DNA of 64,000 nt, from positions 1,178,001-1,242,000 of the forward strand of contig OZ241323.1 in assembly GCA_965199685.1 (NCBI GenBank), written 5' to 3'. This document shows positions 35,777 to 45,700 of the stretch, one piece after another. The notes beneath the pieces are model-generated. The model ran no database searches. It saw nothing but the letters and a program-made list of their open reading frames with translations, and was not told the origin of the DNA. Position numbers and translations under genes: made by a program. Position 1 is the first letter of the stretch. Each line of letters starts with the position of its first letter. Origin of the DNA: SP5GCR1 sp965199685 (GTDB taxonomy: Bacteria; Pseudomonadota; Gammaproteobacteria; Poriferisulfidales; Oxydemutatoraceae).

Positions 35777-36694
35777 TCAACGGTCTTCCACATAGCTTTG
35801 CGCCGATTCGCACGCATGTTCGTAATGTAGATAGACCGGCTTGTCCGATTCACACATTTGCTTCAGCAAGCGGTGCTGAGCCTGATATTTGATATTGCCG
35901 ATTGCCAATGCACCGATTCCCACTGCACCCGATTTGGAACCTTGCAAAGGATCGCCGTCGTGCATAACATCAAGGCTGTGGATACCCGAAGGCGGTACCG
36001 CATTGACATCGGCAGCAACTTTAAGCACACCTGCTGATGCGATTTCGTCGGCATCCATCATTTGTATACCGGCAGCCGCAGTTGCCAATATAACTTCGGT
36101 TTTATCCAACAAAGCCGCTTTCTCATCGTTGCCTGCTGGATGCAGTTGCTCGGCATTTTGCTTGCATAGCTTGCGACAATTTTCAACAATGCCCTCGGCT
36201 TTGGAACGTTGACGGCTCATCAGTGTTACTTCGGCACCTAATTCGGTTGCCAGTATTGTGGCAACCATGCCGACTGGTCCGGTACCACCAAGCACCATCG
36301 CACGACACCCCTGCCAATCGCTTTGGTGTATGCGCTTGAGTTTGTCGCCGACCGCAACGATCATGCCGGCGGCGGTGGTAAATGCGCCGCTAGGGTCTGC
36401 CATCGCCGAAACTTCAAAGGGCGGCACCATCGCTTTCTGTACCGCTTCCAACATCTGTAGTGCAAGCGTCATATCGCGCCCGCCTATAAAAAGACCAGTG
36501 CGTTTGACACCCGAAGGACCTCTCGAAAAAATTGCATCTTGCACGAGTGCTTGCACATCAGTGAGTTCTAAATTGGTGTATGGAATTACTGCACCCCACC
36601 CTGCATCCATAGCCATGTTGACATCAAAAGGGCTTAGATTCGGAGCCGAAGTTAGCATGTGTAATATATAAGGTTTTTCCATTGTTATTCCCAT
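35777..36694 (-). CDS. mtdB: Methylene-tetrahydromethanopterin dehydrogenase (MtdB-like)
   Basis: This 305-aa protein oxidises methylene-H4MPT to methenyl-H4MPT with NAD(P)+, a step of cytosolic formaldehyde oxidation in methylotrophs. The N-terminal catalytic part begins KPYILHMLTSAPNLSPFDVN, typical of MtdA/MtdB proteins. A Rossmann nucleotide-binding motif, VLGGTGPVGMVA, falls at about residues 134-145. ATAAAGIQ and AADVNAVPPSGI follow as in the family. Length is normal. Met-5 (ATG at 36682, MEKPYIL) is a better start because GGGA lies 8 nt upstream; the listed ATG has no ribosome site. The gene follows the RFAP synthase by 9 bp, so they form an operon, which favours the H4MPT-linked MtdB over the folate-linked MtdA. 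The MtdB/MtdA split cannot be settled by eye. Confidence 0.85.
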   Translation of the reverse strand: MGITMEKPYILHMLTSAPNLSPFDVNMAMDAGWGAVIPYTNLELTDVQALVQDAIFSRGPSGVKRTGLFIGGRDMTLALQMLEAVQKAMVPPFEVSAMADPSGAFTTAAGMIVAVGDKLKRIHQSDWQGCRAMVLGGTGPVGMVATILATELGAEVTLMSRQRSKAEGIVENCRKLCKQNAEQLHPAGNDEKAALLDKTEVILATAAAGIQMMDADEIASAGVLKVAADVNAVPPSGIHSLDVMHDGDPLQGSKSGAVGIGALAIGNIKYQAQHRLLKQMCESDKPVYLHYEHACESAQSYVEDR

Positions 36695-36703
36695 AGTTTG
36701 TTG

Positions 36704-37696
36704 TTAATCTGAAACGACCACGGCACCTTGATTATCTCCCTTGACGATAAGAAAATCTATTTTCTCAGCACCTCCAGAAGTTTCGGTTTTGCCACCGTGG
36801 CATCGCACATAATCTTTTAATCTGGCTTTTAAGGCTTCCGCCTGTGCCTGATTTTCGGCTATTGCAAAAACAGTCGGCCCCCACGAGGTTTGGCCTATGC
36901 CTTTTATACCCTGTTTGTCTAAATATTCCAATAGTTTTATAGAATTAAAGCGCGATATTTTTTGTTCCTGAACTGATGAGAAATAATCTTTCATCGTTGC
37001 TTGCAGTTTGTACACCGCTTGAGTGAAACTCGCAAAGTCTCGCTCCACTACCGCCGGCATCAATTTCATAAGCACGGTACGGCTCAAAGCTCCGGCGCAC
37101 GATTTAGAAAATTGCGGCAACTGCTCAAATGCATTGCGTTCACCGACACCATGCAACCCATCTTGCCCTTTGGTCGTAATCAACAAAATGCGCCATGCAC
37201 TCGGGAAACGATGATGGAAAATCAACGTCGGCAATTTATCATCCTTGACACCGGCATCAACCAACACACCACCGCGATCAAAGGCATAAATTCCTATACC
37301 CGAGCGTCGACCGCGCGCCAAGCAATGCGCGATTTCGTGATGAGTCAAAGTCAAACCATGCAAGCTCGCCAAACCTTGCCCTATCGCCAACGCCGTTTGG
37401 GTTCCTGAACCGAGTCCTTGATGCGCAGGGATGGTTTGCTTTATATGAATATCGCAACGGCTCTCAACCTCGTAATGCTTATCAAAAGCTTTCACCAGTC
37501 GGGCGATGCGCGCGTTGTCGGCACCTTGTATATTGAGTGCTTCAGTAGCCATGATTTCAAGCTCCAATCTCGGCGTATCCAATGCGATGCCGGCACTTCC
37601 AAACTTGCGCCCGACACCACCGTGCAGATCTATAAACCCCAGATGTAATCTTGCCGGCGTGCTGATTTTTATTTTTGCGATAGAAGAAACAGGCAT
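36704..37696 (-). CDS. Beta-ribofuranosylaminobenzene 5'-phosphate synthase (RFAP synthase)
   Basis: This 330-aa protein of the GHMP-kinase-like superfamily catalyses the first committed step of methanopterin-type cofactor synthesis: condensation of PRPP with a p-aminobenzoate-type acid with loss of CO2 and pyrophosphate. Family landmarks are ISTPARLHLGFIDLHG near the N-terminus, the PxxxGLGSGTQ motif (HQGLGSGTQTALAIG, about 94-108), GRRSGIGIYAFDRGGVLVDAG, and a C-terminal GIGQTSWGPTVFA segment typical of RFAP synthases. Length fits the family. It sits directly upstream of the MtdB-like gene, a logical pair in which cofactor synthesis precedes a cofactor-using enzyme. No clear ribosome-binding site precedes the ATG. 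Presence of this gene is strong evidence for an H4MPT-dependent C1 pathway. Confidence 0.88.
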   Translation of the reverse strand: MPVSSIAKIKISTPARLHLGFIDLHGGVGRKFGSAGIALDTPRLELEIMATEALNIQGADNARIARLVKAFDKHYEVESRCDIHIKQTIPAHQGLGSGTQTALAIGQGLASLHGLTLTHHEIAHCLARGRRSGIGIYAFDRGGVLVDAGVKDDKLPTLIFHHRFPSAWRILLITTKGQDGLHGVGERNAFEQLPQFSKSCAGALSRTVLMKLMPAVVERDFASFTQAVYKLQATMKDYFSSVQEQKISRFNSIKLLEYLDKQGIKGIGQTSWGPTVFAIAENQAQAEALKARLKDYVRCHGGKTETSGGAEKIDFLIVKGDNQGAVVVSD

Positions 37697-37828
37697 GATA
37701 CAAAACGATATAGCGTACCATTATATATGAAGTGGTTTGCATGAGGGGAATGACCCGGCATTATACTAGTGGAGAACCGCCACGACCACCCCGTCAGATA
37801 GAACCGCCGATTATCGCCGAGTGAACCT

Positions 37829-37855
37829 GCCACTTGAGCGAGTAGGTCAAGTGGC
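37829..37855. repeat. Hairpin element, stem GCCACTTGA/TCAAGTGGC
   Basis: Nine-base perfect stem with a 9-nt loop (gcgagtagg) in the gap between the RFAP synthase and the coiled-coil gene. The upstream text aaccaccccgtcagatagaa is shared with the blocks at 23970 and 35640. The stem differs from its relatives by paired changes. Confidence 0.7.
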
Positions 37856-37911
37856 GTAACTTTAAGCAAAATCTAATACTGTGGTCGTTAGAAATATTAC
37901 TTATATTAAAA

Positions 37912-38700
37912 TCAATCGGCGGTTCTCTCCGCGATATCTTTCGACGGTTGATCTATGGCTTGCAATACTTGGTCTCTTAGAACTAACCCTACGATTCGCA
38001 TAAGTACTTCTATCTGTACACCTTCGTTATAAGCTATATCGGTTAAGTGCCTATATGTCGTTTTATCTTTTTCCTCTAGGTCCTTGAGAATTTCATCTGC
38101 TGCGCAATCAAAACAACTCTCTTGTATTTGATACGGGCCTCCATTTTCATCTTTAGCTTTATCAACGAGTTTTGCTCTATACCTGCTGGCAATCCTCGCT
38201 GCGTCCATCTCTTTAGATAGTTCTTTGCCTCTACTGTTTAGCGACATCGGACTACTGGCTTCTGTGTATTGCTGACCACTAAGTCCTGCGATTTGTTTAG
38301 AGACACTTGCAGTAGTTCTCTCAAGAATAGCTGTTGTCCTCTCAAGATTGCCTACCCTGTGTACGACATTCTCTGTTATCTTTTCAAGAGTGGCTACTCT
38401 GTTCACGACATTCTCTGTCGTCTTCTCAAGATTGCCTACCTTGTCTACGACATTCTCTGTCGTCTTCTCAAGAACGGCTGTCGTCTTCTCAAGAGTGCCC
38501 ACCCTGTTTCCGATGCTCTTTATTTCATCAGGCATTTTAGAAATTTCATTTGCAGCTTTTCTGATCGGCTCAAGGTCCATCATTCTCCAGTCAATGGTCA
38601 ATATCTTGTATATAAAGGTTCCTATAACCCCTAATAAAAAGATTACTATGATAGTCCAGGCGGCAGGAGGGAAAGAATCAATAAAACTCACTATATTCAA
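37912..38700 (-). CDS. Membrane-anchored coiled-coil protein with LEKTT repeats
   Basis: A 262-aa protein I cannot assign to a named family. A transmembrane segment lies at about residues 13-35 (AAWTIIVIFLLGVIGTFIYK). A long coiled coil follows (about 55-140), made of repeats such as VGNLEKTTENVV, VATLEKITENVV and VGNLERTTAILE, with a period near 14. The C-terminal part (about 150-262) is soluble, charged, and has CFDCAADEI and GLVLRDQVLQAI. The gene begins 12 bp after the stop of the MATKDDIK-repeat gene, so the two are probably co-transcribed and may form one membrane complex (inference). The repetitive coil could change length through recombination. Not seen: enzymatic motifs. Confidence 0.75.
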   Translation of the reverse strand: MNIVSFIDSFPPAAWTIIVIFLLGVIGTFIYKILTIDWRMMDLEPIRKAANEISKMPDEIKSIGNRVGTLEKTTAVLEKTTENVVDKVGNLEKTTENVVNRVATLEKITENVVHRVGNLERTTAILERTTASVSKQIAGLSGQQYTEASSPMSLNSRGKELSKEMDAARIASRYRAKLVDKAKDENGGPYQIQESCFDCAADEILKDLEEKDKTTYRHLTDIAYNEGVQIEVLMRIVGLVLRDQVLQAIDQPSKDIAERTAD

Positions 38701-38712
38701 ACCACTTACATC

Positions 38713-39294
38713 TTAGCCAGGTAACAAAAACTGAAGCATCATGCCCGTTAAAGAGAGGTTCACGATGATTGTTGCTACTAGCAATCCTACTATTCGAAAG
38801 AGCATTTTATTCTCTGATTTTGTAATGTCGTCTTTGGTTGCCATTTTAGATTCTAAGTATTTGATATCATCCTTGGTCGCCATATTCTTGATATCGTCTT
38901 TGGTTGCCATATCCTTGATATCGTCTTTGGTTGCCATCCTAGCTTCTAGATATTTGATATCATCCTTGGTCGCCATGTTCTTGATATCATCCTTGGTCGC
39001 CATGTTCTTGATATCATCCTTGGTCGCCATGTTCTTGATATCATCCTTGGTCGCCATGTTCTTGATATCATCCTTGGTCGCCATGTTCTTGATATCATCC
39101 TTGGTCGCCATGTTCTTGATATCATCCTTGGTCGCCATGTTCTTGATATTATCCTTGGTCGCCATATCTTTAACGGCATCTCTGAAAGAGAGTTCGTTTA
39201 TATGGGTAATACTATCCACTACCATACTGACCTCCTCGTCGGTGGTATTAGGAATCTTAGCAAAAGTTTTAAGTAAAATTGGTCTATATATCAT
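38713..39294 (-). CDS. Tandem-repeat coiled-coil protein (MATKDDIK repeats) with C-terminal membrane segment
   Basis: This 193-aa protein has a short N-terminal domain (MIYRPILLKTFAKIPNTTDE, to about 45). Twelve MATKD-type units then follow, most in the 9-residue form NMATKDDIK and interrupted by YLEAR and YLESK spacers. The C-terminal helix MLFRIVGLLVATIIVNLSLTG is a transmembrane anchor. Short MATKxDI/LE repeats before a membrane helix are typical of DUF1640-like coiled-coil proteins often found near phage or mobile genes; this assignment is tentative. AGGAG stands six bases before the ATG. It is the first gene of a two-gene unit with the LEKTT coiled-coil protein. Seven units are identical at the DNA level, so repeat number probably varies between strains. 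Confidence 0.75.
   Translation of the reverse strand: MIYRPILLKTFAKIPNTTDEEVSMVVDSITHINELSFRDAVKDMATKDNIKNMATKDDIKNMATKDDIKNMATKDDIKNMATKDDIKNMATKDDIKNMATKDDIKNMATKDDIKYLEARMATKDDIKDMATKDDIKNMATKDDIKYLESKMATKDDITKSENKMLFRIVGLLVATIIVNLSLTGMMLQFLLPG
38972..39160. repeat. Seven tandem 27-bp repeats inside the MATKDDIK gene
   Basis: The unit gccatgttcttgatatcatc plus cttggtc occurs seven times in a row. Only the last has a change (gatattatcc, giving DNIK). Each unit encodes nine residues, so gain or loss keeps the frame. Confidence 0.9.
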
Positions 39295-39312
39295 TAGAAA
39301 CTCCTATCAATA

Positions 39313-39342
39313 ATTATAATGTAAGTACTTGCTAAACAGCAA
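39313..39342 (-). promoter_or_regulatory. Candidate promoter for the MATKDDIK/LEKTT gene pair
   Basis: On the minus strand TTGCTG (39337-39342), 18 bp, TATAAT (39313-39318), about 20 bp before the ATG at 39294. The spacing is short for a leader containing a ribosome site but possible. Confidence 0.4.
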
Positions 39343-39445
39343 GCATTACCACCTTACACTATAGAAATAGGCATGGAATCGGTTTTGGTTGAACGGTAGC
39401 AAATATCCGACGAATGGTAGATTGGGGTTGTTGAAAAATAAAACC

Positions 39446-39472
39446 GCCGATTGAGCCAGTAGGTCAATCGGC
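39446..39472. repeat. Hairpin element, stem GCCGATTGA/TCAATCGGC
   Basis: Nine-base perfect stem with loop gccagtagg. A near-identical inverted copy is at 57960-57984, and related stems with paired substitutions lie at 37829-37855, 23917-23945 and 23990-24016. Confidence 0.75.
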
Positions 39473-39720
39473 ATTTCAATTGTCCGCCCCCTACCAGTTA
39501 TCGTAAATTCAGTGGCACATAGTGATTGAGGTTGTGCAGACATGAAGCGTTAGGGTGGTTTGCATAAATTTAATAGATGAATGTATAAATCGTGCAAGTA
39601 CGTTGCGTTAGGGAGGGCATGCTAGCCCTCCCCTACCGTTTTCGTAAATTTAATGGCGCACAGCGGTTACGTTTGTGCGATGACGGTAATTTTTCAACAG
39701 CCCAATATCCGACGAATGGA

Positions 39721-42700
39721 CTAGGGTAAAAGGCCTTCAAGGAGTACTCTGACATGCACAAAAATACTTGATGTCCGATCCGTTGAAGTCCTAACTACAT
39801 CTCTAGATCTCACGACATCATAGACAAACTGTTGTGGTGCAGATACTGCCGGAGAAGCGACTCTCTGATGCCTATAGCCTTGCTCATCGTTATAGTCAAC
39901 CAATACGCGATAGCGGTCACCTACAATACCGTCCACGGTATAGCTTGCATCAGTGGCACCATCAATATCCGACCAGCTACCCAGTAGTTCCTTTTGCCAC
40001 TGATAAGCTATCTCAGGAACAAGACTTACTCCATCTGAGTCCGATGATAGATCTATATTTCCGATAGTGTAAGTGAAATCATTCAACATAGGCGCAGGAA
40101 CCAATACGACACCATTATTCTCTTTGACTATCGTTAACCGCATCTTTTCACTCACCACACCCCAAGGATCCTCAACCATCACAACGATATCTACAACATC
40201 CATGCTTTGCATCTCAGTAAGCAGGTCATTGGGTATGTTAAGTTCATACATCAAATCGGCACGGCCTACCGCCGTGCCGGTGCTTATTACGGGCGGACAT
40301 ACGAGTCCGCCCCTACACATGTTGAGGTTTGGAATCGTGGTCAGACTATAACTCAACTCGCCTCCCTCAGGATCTTCTACAGAAGCATTTAAGGCAAAGG
40401 TCTCGCCCTCATCAATCGAAGCCGGCGCGTTGATATTGATCCGCGGCAGACGATTATTCACCGTTAATTTATATACGGTGGGATCTTCCACTCCTCGCAT
40501 ATTGCTTGCAGCGACTTGGATGATGGTGGACGTAGGTGTGGAGGTATTTAGTGCAATAGTATAGCCGCTATGGTTCGCCGGCAGAATTTTGCCGTCGGCT
40601 ACGATGCTTGCATCGGGATTAGTTACTATCGGGGTAATTCTCAGCTCACTGGCATCAGCATGAACCGAAACCGTGTATTCTGTAATCGTAGAGCTAAAAT
40701 TGGGAGAGAGAGGCAGATGTCCTGTTCCCACATTTTGTTCCACTTTTAAGTCTAATAAACCAACACGTTGATGAAGCAACAATTTGCCACAATCTGGTGA
40801 CGGCACAGAAGTGTCGCAAGTATTATCGTCATATTTGAGTATCGGATATTGTTCTGGAGTGCCGAAATCCCAATCGTCGCTACTCCAATCCGCATAGATG
40901 CCGGTTGCGGCAGTTTCATCAGTCGGCATTTGCAATTGAACAGTGGTCTTAGAGGTGCCACCTCCCGGAGAATCCATCTGTCTGCTCGTATCAATGTCCC
41001 AATAGCTGTCAACCACGACTGGTTCGGGCGATTGTCTTCTGCCGATTAAACCACCTATGTACTGCACATCGTTGTCGCTTTGCATCTCAAAGGCTATCTT
41101 TACTTCAGCAGTTGAGTAGCTATTGCTAACTCTGCCGCCTCCCCATAATACACCAACTAGACCTCCAGCGGATTGTTCTCTCTGACTTATACTAACCGAA
41201 CCTGCTGCATAGCTATTACTAATATATCCTGTACTCTCGCCCACTAGCCCTCCTGCATCCTGCCCCGCCAAAACATCAGCAACCGCATAGCTATTGCTGA
41301 CGCTACCGTCGTTTATGCCACAGATGCCACCTATGCGTCGCAAACCTGTGACGGCACCATAAGCATAACTATTGATAATCGACGAATCCGATGCGCTTAC
41401 ACCGGTTAAAAGACCTATAATATTATTTTTCCCTACAACCTTGCCTTCGATAACATAGACATTCATTAGTTGACCCTCGTTGCGACCGACTAGACCACCG
41501 ACCCTGGAACTACCTGTTACTTCTATTGCCGATAATCCAAGATTGCGAATGGTGCCGGCATTCCCAGTAAACAAGCCTACATCATCGATGGTGTCTTTAT
41601 TGATTCGCAAATTGGAAATGTTATGTCCGTTGCCTTCAAAGATACTGCGGAAACAGTCGCTATCTGAATCATTACAACCACTGATAGTAATAGTACCTAT
41701 AGGTTGCCAACCTGTAGTGGATGTCCAAACCACCTTATTGCGCGTTGAAACATAGCTCGCATTATCCAGAAAATCCAAATCTCTCACCAATTCATAACCA
41801 ATGCACTGGTCGGCAGGACAACCTGTAGTAACCTTGCTTGCTGTGGAACTTGCACGGTAACCGCTGCCATCGAGTTGATAACGAATCGCATTGAGATCTT
41901 CGAGGGTTTCAATTTCTATTAAACCGTCGTTATCTTTGTCTTTATGCGTGGCGATGTCTGCATACAGCGGTGCGTCGTGGTGGATGTTCGTCTGGTAACC
42001 CTGTCCATCGACATAGCTTATGGAGAATCTGTATTGCGCGTTGCGAACATCTTCGGGTGGCGTATAGCTCTTTTGGTTTGCTCCGGGTATCTCTACAAAT
42101 TTGCCGTTTTGTTCCCGCAACCATTGATAATCGATATCAGTCAAAGGCTCTCCATCTGTATCGTTTGACAAATCATCTGCGTAAAGCGTATCGCTGTTTA
42201 TCCATTTCACGGTACCTCCGAAGTTTCCATTGTCGACTTTCCTCACCGATAGCGGTATCTCTCTGCTCACGACAAATGTCGGATTACCGCTTTCACTCAG
42301 TTCTAGTTTTAGTATCACCGTGCTATGGTTCTCGTCTCTTGCGACAAAATCGGCAGGCACCATAAGCCTTAATATAGATGTGGTTTGTATCTCCGACAGC
42401 AAAGGTTTCCCCGATACTTGCGTCCACCGGTGATTCAATCCTCGCTTGTTTGTTCCGACACTCGTTGAGGCATCTAAGCGAAAAACATCCCCTTCGTCTA
42501 AGGCAGAAATGTTTCTTGTGATTAGTTCGGTGGGAGTACTCCCGTTGACCACTTTGAGAATATGTAGTTGAGGCAAACGCACATATACTTGATAGTTCGC
42601 TCCTCTATTATTTCCACTTGCAGCCTCAATCTCAAGGTTGAAGGATCTAGATGCACTAATCTCTACGCTACCGTCCGATTGTTTGTTCAGCGGTAATCCA

Positions 42701-45700
42701 CCGTCTTGACGAATCGTTATTTCAACACCATCGCCAGCAGTGGCGGCCATCTCTATAACGACCGGCAATGTCTCGTAGTCAATTACAGCGTCATAGTTAA
42801 ACCTGTTCGGAGCAAAGCTCGGGGTCAATTGCACCTCTCCTGAATTGGACGATAAGCTAAGGCTATTCAATAAAAGTGCATCAGTAGTCTGACCGGGCAA
42901 TAGAGCATCGCAACTCGGCAACTCGGTTTGGGGATCGCCAATGGAACTCTCGACACAACCCGGGTCGGACATGTTCAATCCAATCCCGTATTTGAGTGCC
43001 GGATATTGTGCACTTGTGCCGAAATCCCAATCGGCAGTATTCCAATCCACATAAGTTTGGCAATTAAAAAGAGTACCATTATCTCTTATACACGCCCTAT
43101 CATTAACATTCGGCATTGTTGGAGTTTGGAGATTGTTTCCCAACCTTACATTGGTATCGAGTGTTGCGGGAGTACTTGTGTTCCCATAACAAAACACCAC
43201 AGGCATCATATTATTCTCCGAGTTTAATATAAAACCATCATTACAATTAGCACCAAATTGCCAATAGCTATTGATAGGGTTTTCTATAGCATTGCCGTTA
43301 GGAAGTCTTCCAACCAAACCGGAGAGTGTACCAATACCGGAAACTTTGCCTATTGCATAACTATTTTCAATCGTTGAATCACTATTAACACTGACTAAAC
43401 CGCCGGCAACTTGGTTATTTGCGTTCATACAAGGCCCGAATCCTGTTTCCACATTGCCCGTCGCATAGCTGTTTTTGATTTCGCTCCTTTTCAGTAACTC
43501 ACCTGAGTTAGTGGAAAATTGATTTCCCACCAAACCACCGACTATGCAAGGTCCTTTGACCTCACCGGTTGCATAACTGTTATAAACCTTACCACCGTCT
43601 ATGTTCCTGCCGACCAAGCCGCCTACCCCAACCCGTTTGTTTGATGCCATCCCGGAGTCTTCGGCAATCACGTTGATTTTTGCGTAGCTATTGAGTATAA
43701 AACCTTTATTCCAGCCAACCAGACCGCCTATGAATCCTCTACCGCTAGCAAACCCGACATCGCCTCTTATTATTTTATCGGTATTGCCAGATGCAACATC
43801 ACCGACCACATAGCTATTGATGATCTCACTACCGCGTTCTGTAGAACCGGCAATGCTACCTACATTTTTAATCCCGATTAGACCTTTGATTGCCGCATCA
43901 ATCAATCCCAAGTTTTCAATTCTACCCCTTGAACCAATAACAGAAAATAGACCAATATGGTTTTGATTGCCGACGCTACGGTTTATTTGCATATTGGATA
44001 TCGTATAGCCGTTGCCGTTAAATACGGCATTAAGCCTATTGATAGGCTGCCAACCGGAGTCGCTTGCATCAAGGAAATCATTCACCGTCCAGCTATCCTT
44101 GAGTAGCGATGGATTCGCTGTGCGATAGCTTTCATTCTGGTTGAAATCCAAATCTCTGACCAATTCATAGCCGCGGCATTTCTCTACATCGTTGACCAAA
44201 GGACAACCTGCAGTAATTTTAACTGCACTTGCGGTTGTCTTGAAACCGCTGCCGTTCGGCTGATGACGTATCGCATCCAATTCTTCCAAATAACGAATCT
44301 CTATCAAACCATCGCCGTCGTCGTCTATGTCTAGATAGTCTATGACCTCGGACTCAAATTGTTGACGATAACCTTGATTATCCTCATGCGTGATGATTGC
44401 ACGATATTGATAATCTCCCTCATTAGGAAGGGTCGGAGATCCGTCCCCGACATTGACCCAGGCTTCTGTGTCGTTAAGCCGACGCTGCCATTGTATATGA
44501 GTTGCTGCAAGACCACCGTCTTGGTCTATAAACTCGCTGCCATCCTCTCTTTCGAAGCGAATGATATAAGTGTATGCTTTGCTATTATCCTCAACCAAGC
44601 GAACGCGATGCGCAGTATCGTTGTTGCGCCTGGAAATTATCAACGGTAGCGTCTTGCTTAAATACACACCGTCGTTGACGGCGACTTCGATAATCAATGG
44701 TATGCTAAGGCTGTCGGCTTGACCCGGTACCACATCGGCAGGTATTATGAAATCCAATATCGCACTTTGTGTATCAACCGGCGATAGCACATCGTTGAAC
44801 TTCAGCACATCGCCTACTGGTTGCCGCCAACTATAACGAGAGAGATCTTCATTCAAAGCATCATTCAAATCAAAGTTATTTGAGGCTATCAAACGAACAC
44901 GCTCGCCTTCGGCTACCGTCAACGATGACAGTACGTCTGTTGTGGTCGTCGCCGTCACTCGCCTAATCTCCGATTCCACATAGCGGACAGAAAAGTTATA
45001 TGATAATTCGCCGGCATCAGGGTTATGAGTGGTTATGGTGATCTGCGGTGTATCGCCGCCGTTCAATATAAACGATAACGGAACACTTGATGAGCATACT
45101 AAACCGTCGCTACAAGCAACATCAATCGTCGTATCGGATTGGGTTGATGTGGCATGCAATCGCACCTCTGTTATCCGTGCCGACTCAGTGATGAGTTCGT
45201 AATTGAAAATCAGCGGATGAAAAGATGGAAATGGTCGGACACCCGACAAAGTCAAACTTCGCAACAAACTCTTCCCTTCGGGTACGAGTAACCTTGCATT
45301 GTTGACGGCTTTCAGTGCTGGATAGCTATTGACATCTGCAAACTCCCAAACATTCGTATCCCAATTTCTATAAACGCCGCTATTTATCGGTGAAGTTGGT
45401 GAAGTCGGAGTGGACGATTGGAGTATTATTGTGGTTGCAGAAGTACCACCAGCACTCAATGCGACACCACTCACCTCTATATCCCAATGACTGTCGCTGA
45501 CCGTGGCATCGTTGCGAGCGACCAAACCGCCTGCCTTAGACATCGCTCCGATGGCTATAATTTTGCTCACTGCATAGCTATTGATGATTTCGCTAGAACT
45601 TCGGTTTAAGGCAACCAAACCACCGACTCTGTCTCGACCAACTACCGATCCTCTCATATGGCTATTGACAATGCGAGCGCGATTATCGCTGACCATCGTG

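Larger units (their letters stand above)
39295..39720. repeat. Intergenic repeat cluster flanked by a 16-bp direct repeat
   Basis: No gene is supported in this 426-bp gap. It holds a hairpin at 39446-39472 (GCCGATTGA/TCAATCGGC) and a palindromic core at 39611-39632 (GGGAGGGC/GCCCTCCC). An element ending ttgttgaaaaa or ttcaacagccca matches 12036-12130 inverted. The direct repeat aatatccgacgaatgg occurs at 39402-39417 and 39704-39719, bracketing the repeat-rich part. The second copy abuts the stop codon of the 5926-codon gene. Confidence 0.7.

Noticed and set aside
38972..39160. CRISPR-like look of regularly spaced repeats
   Set aside because: The 27-bp units are contiguous with no spacers and encode an in-frame peptide repeat.
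38741..39313. 190-aa plus-strand ORF rich in ISSLVAMFL repeats, membrane-like
   Set aside because: It is the antisense of the MATKDDIK repeat gene; hydrophobicity comes from the complementary codons and it has no independent start signals.
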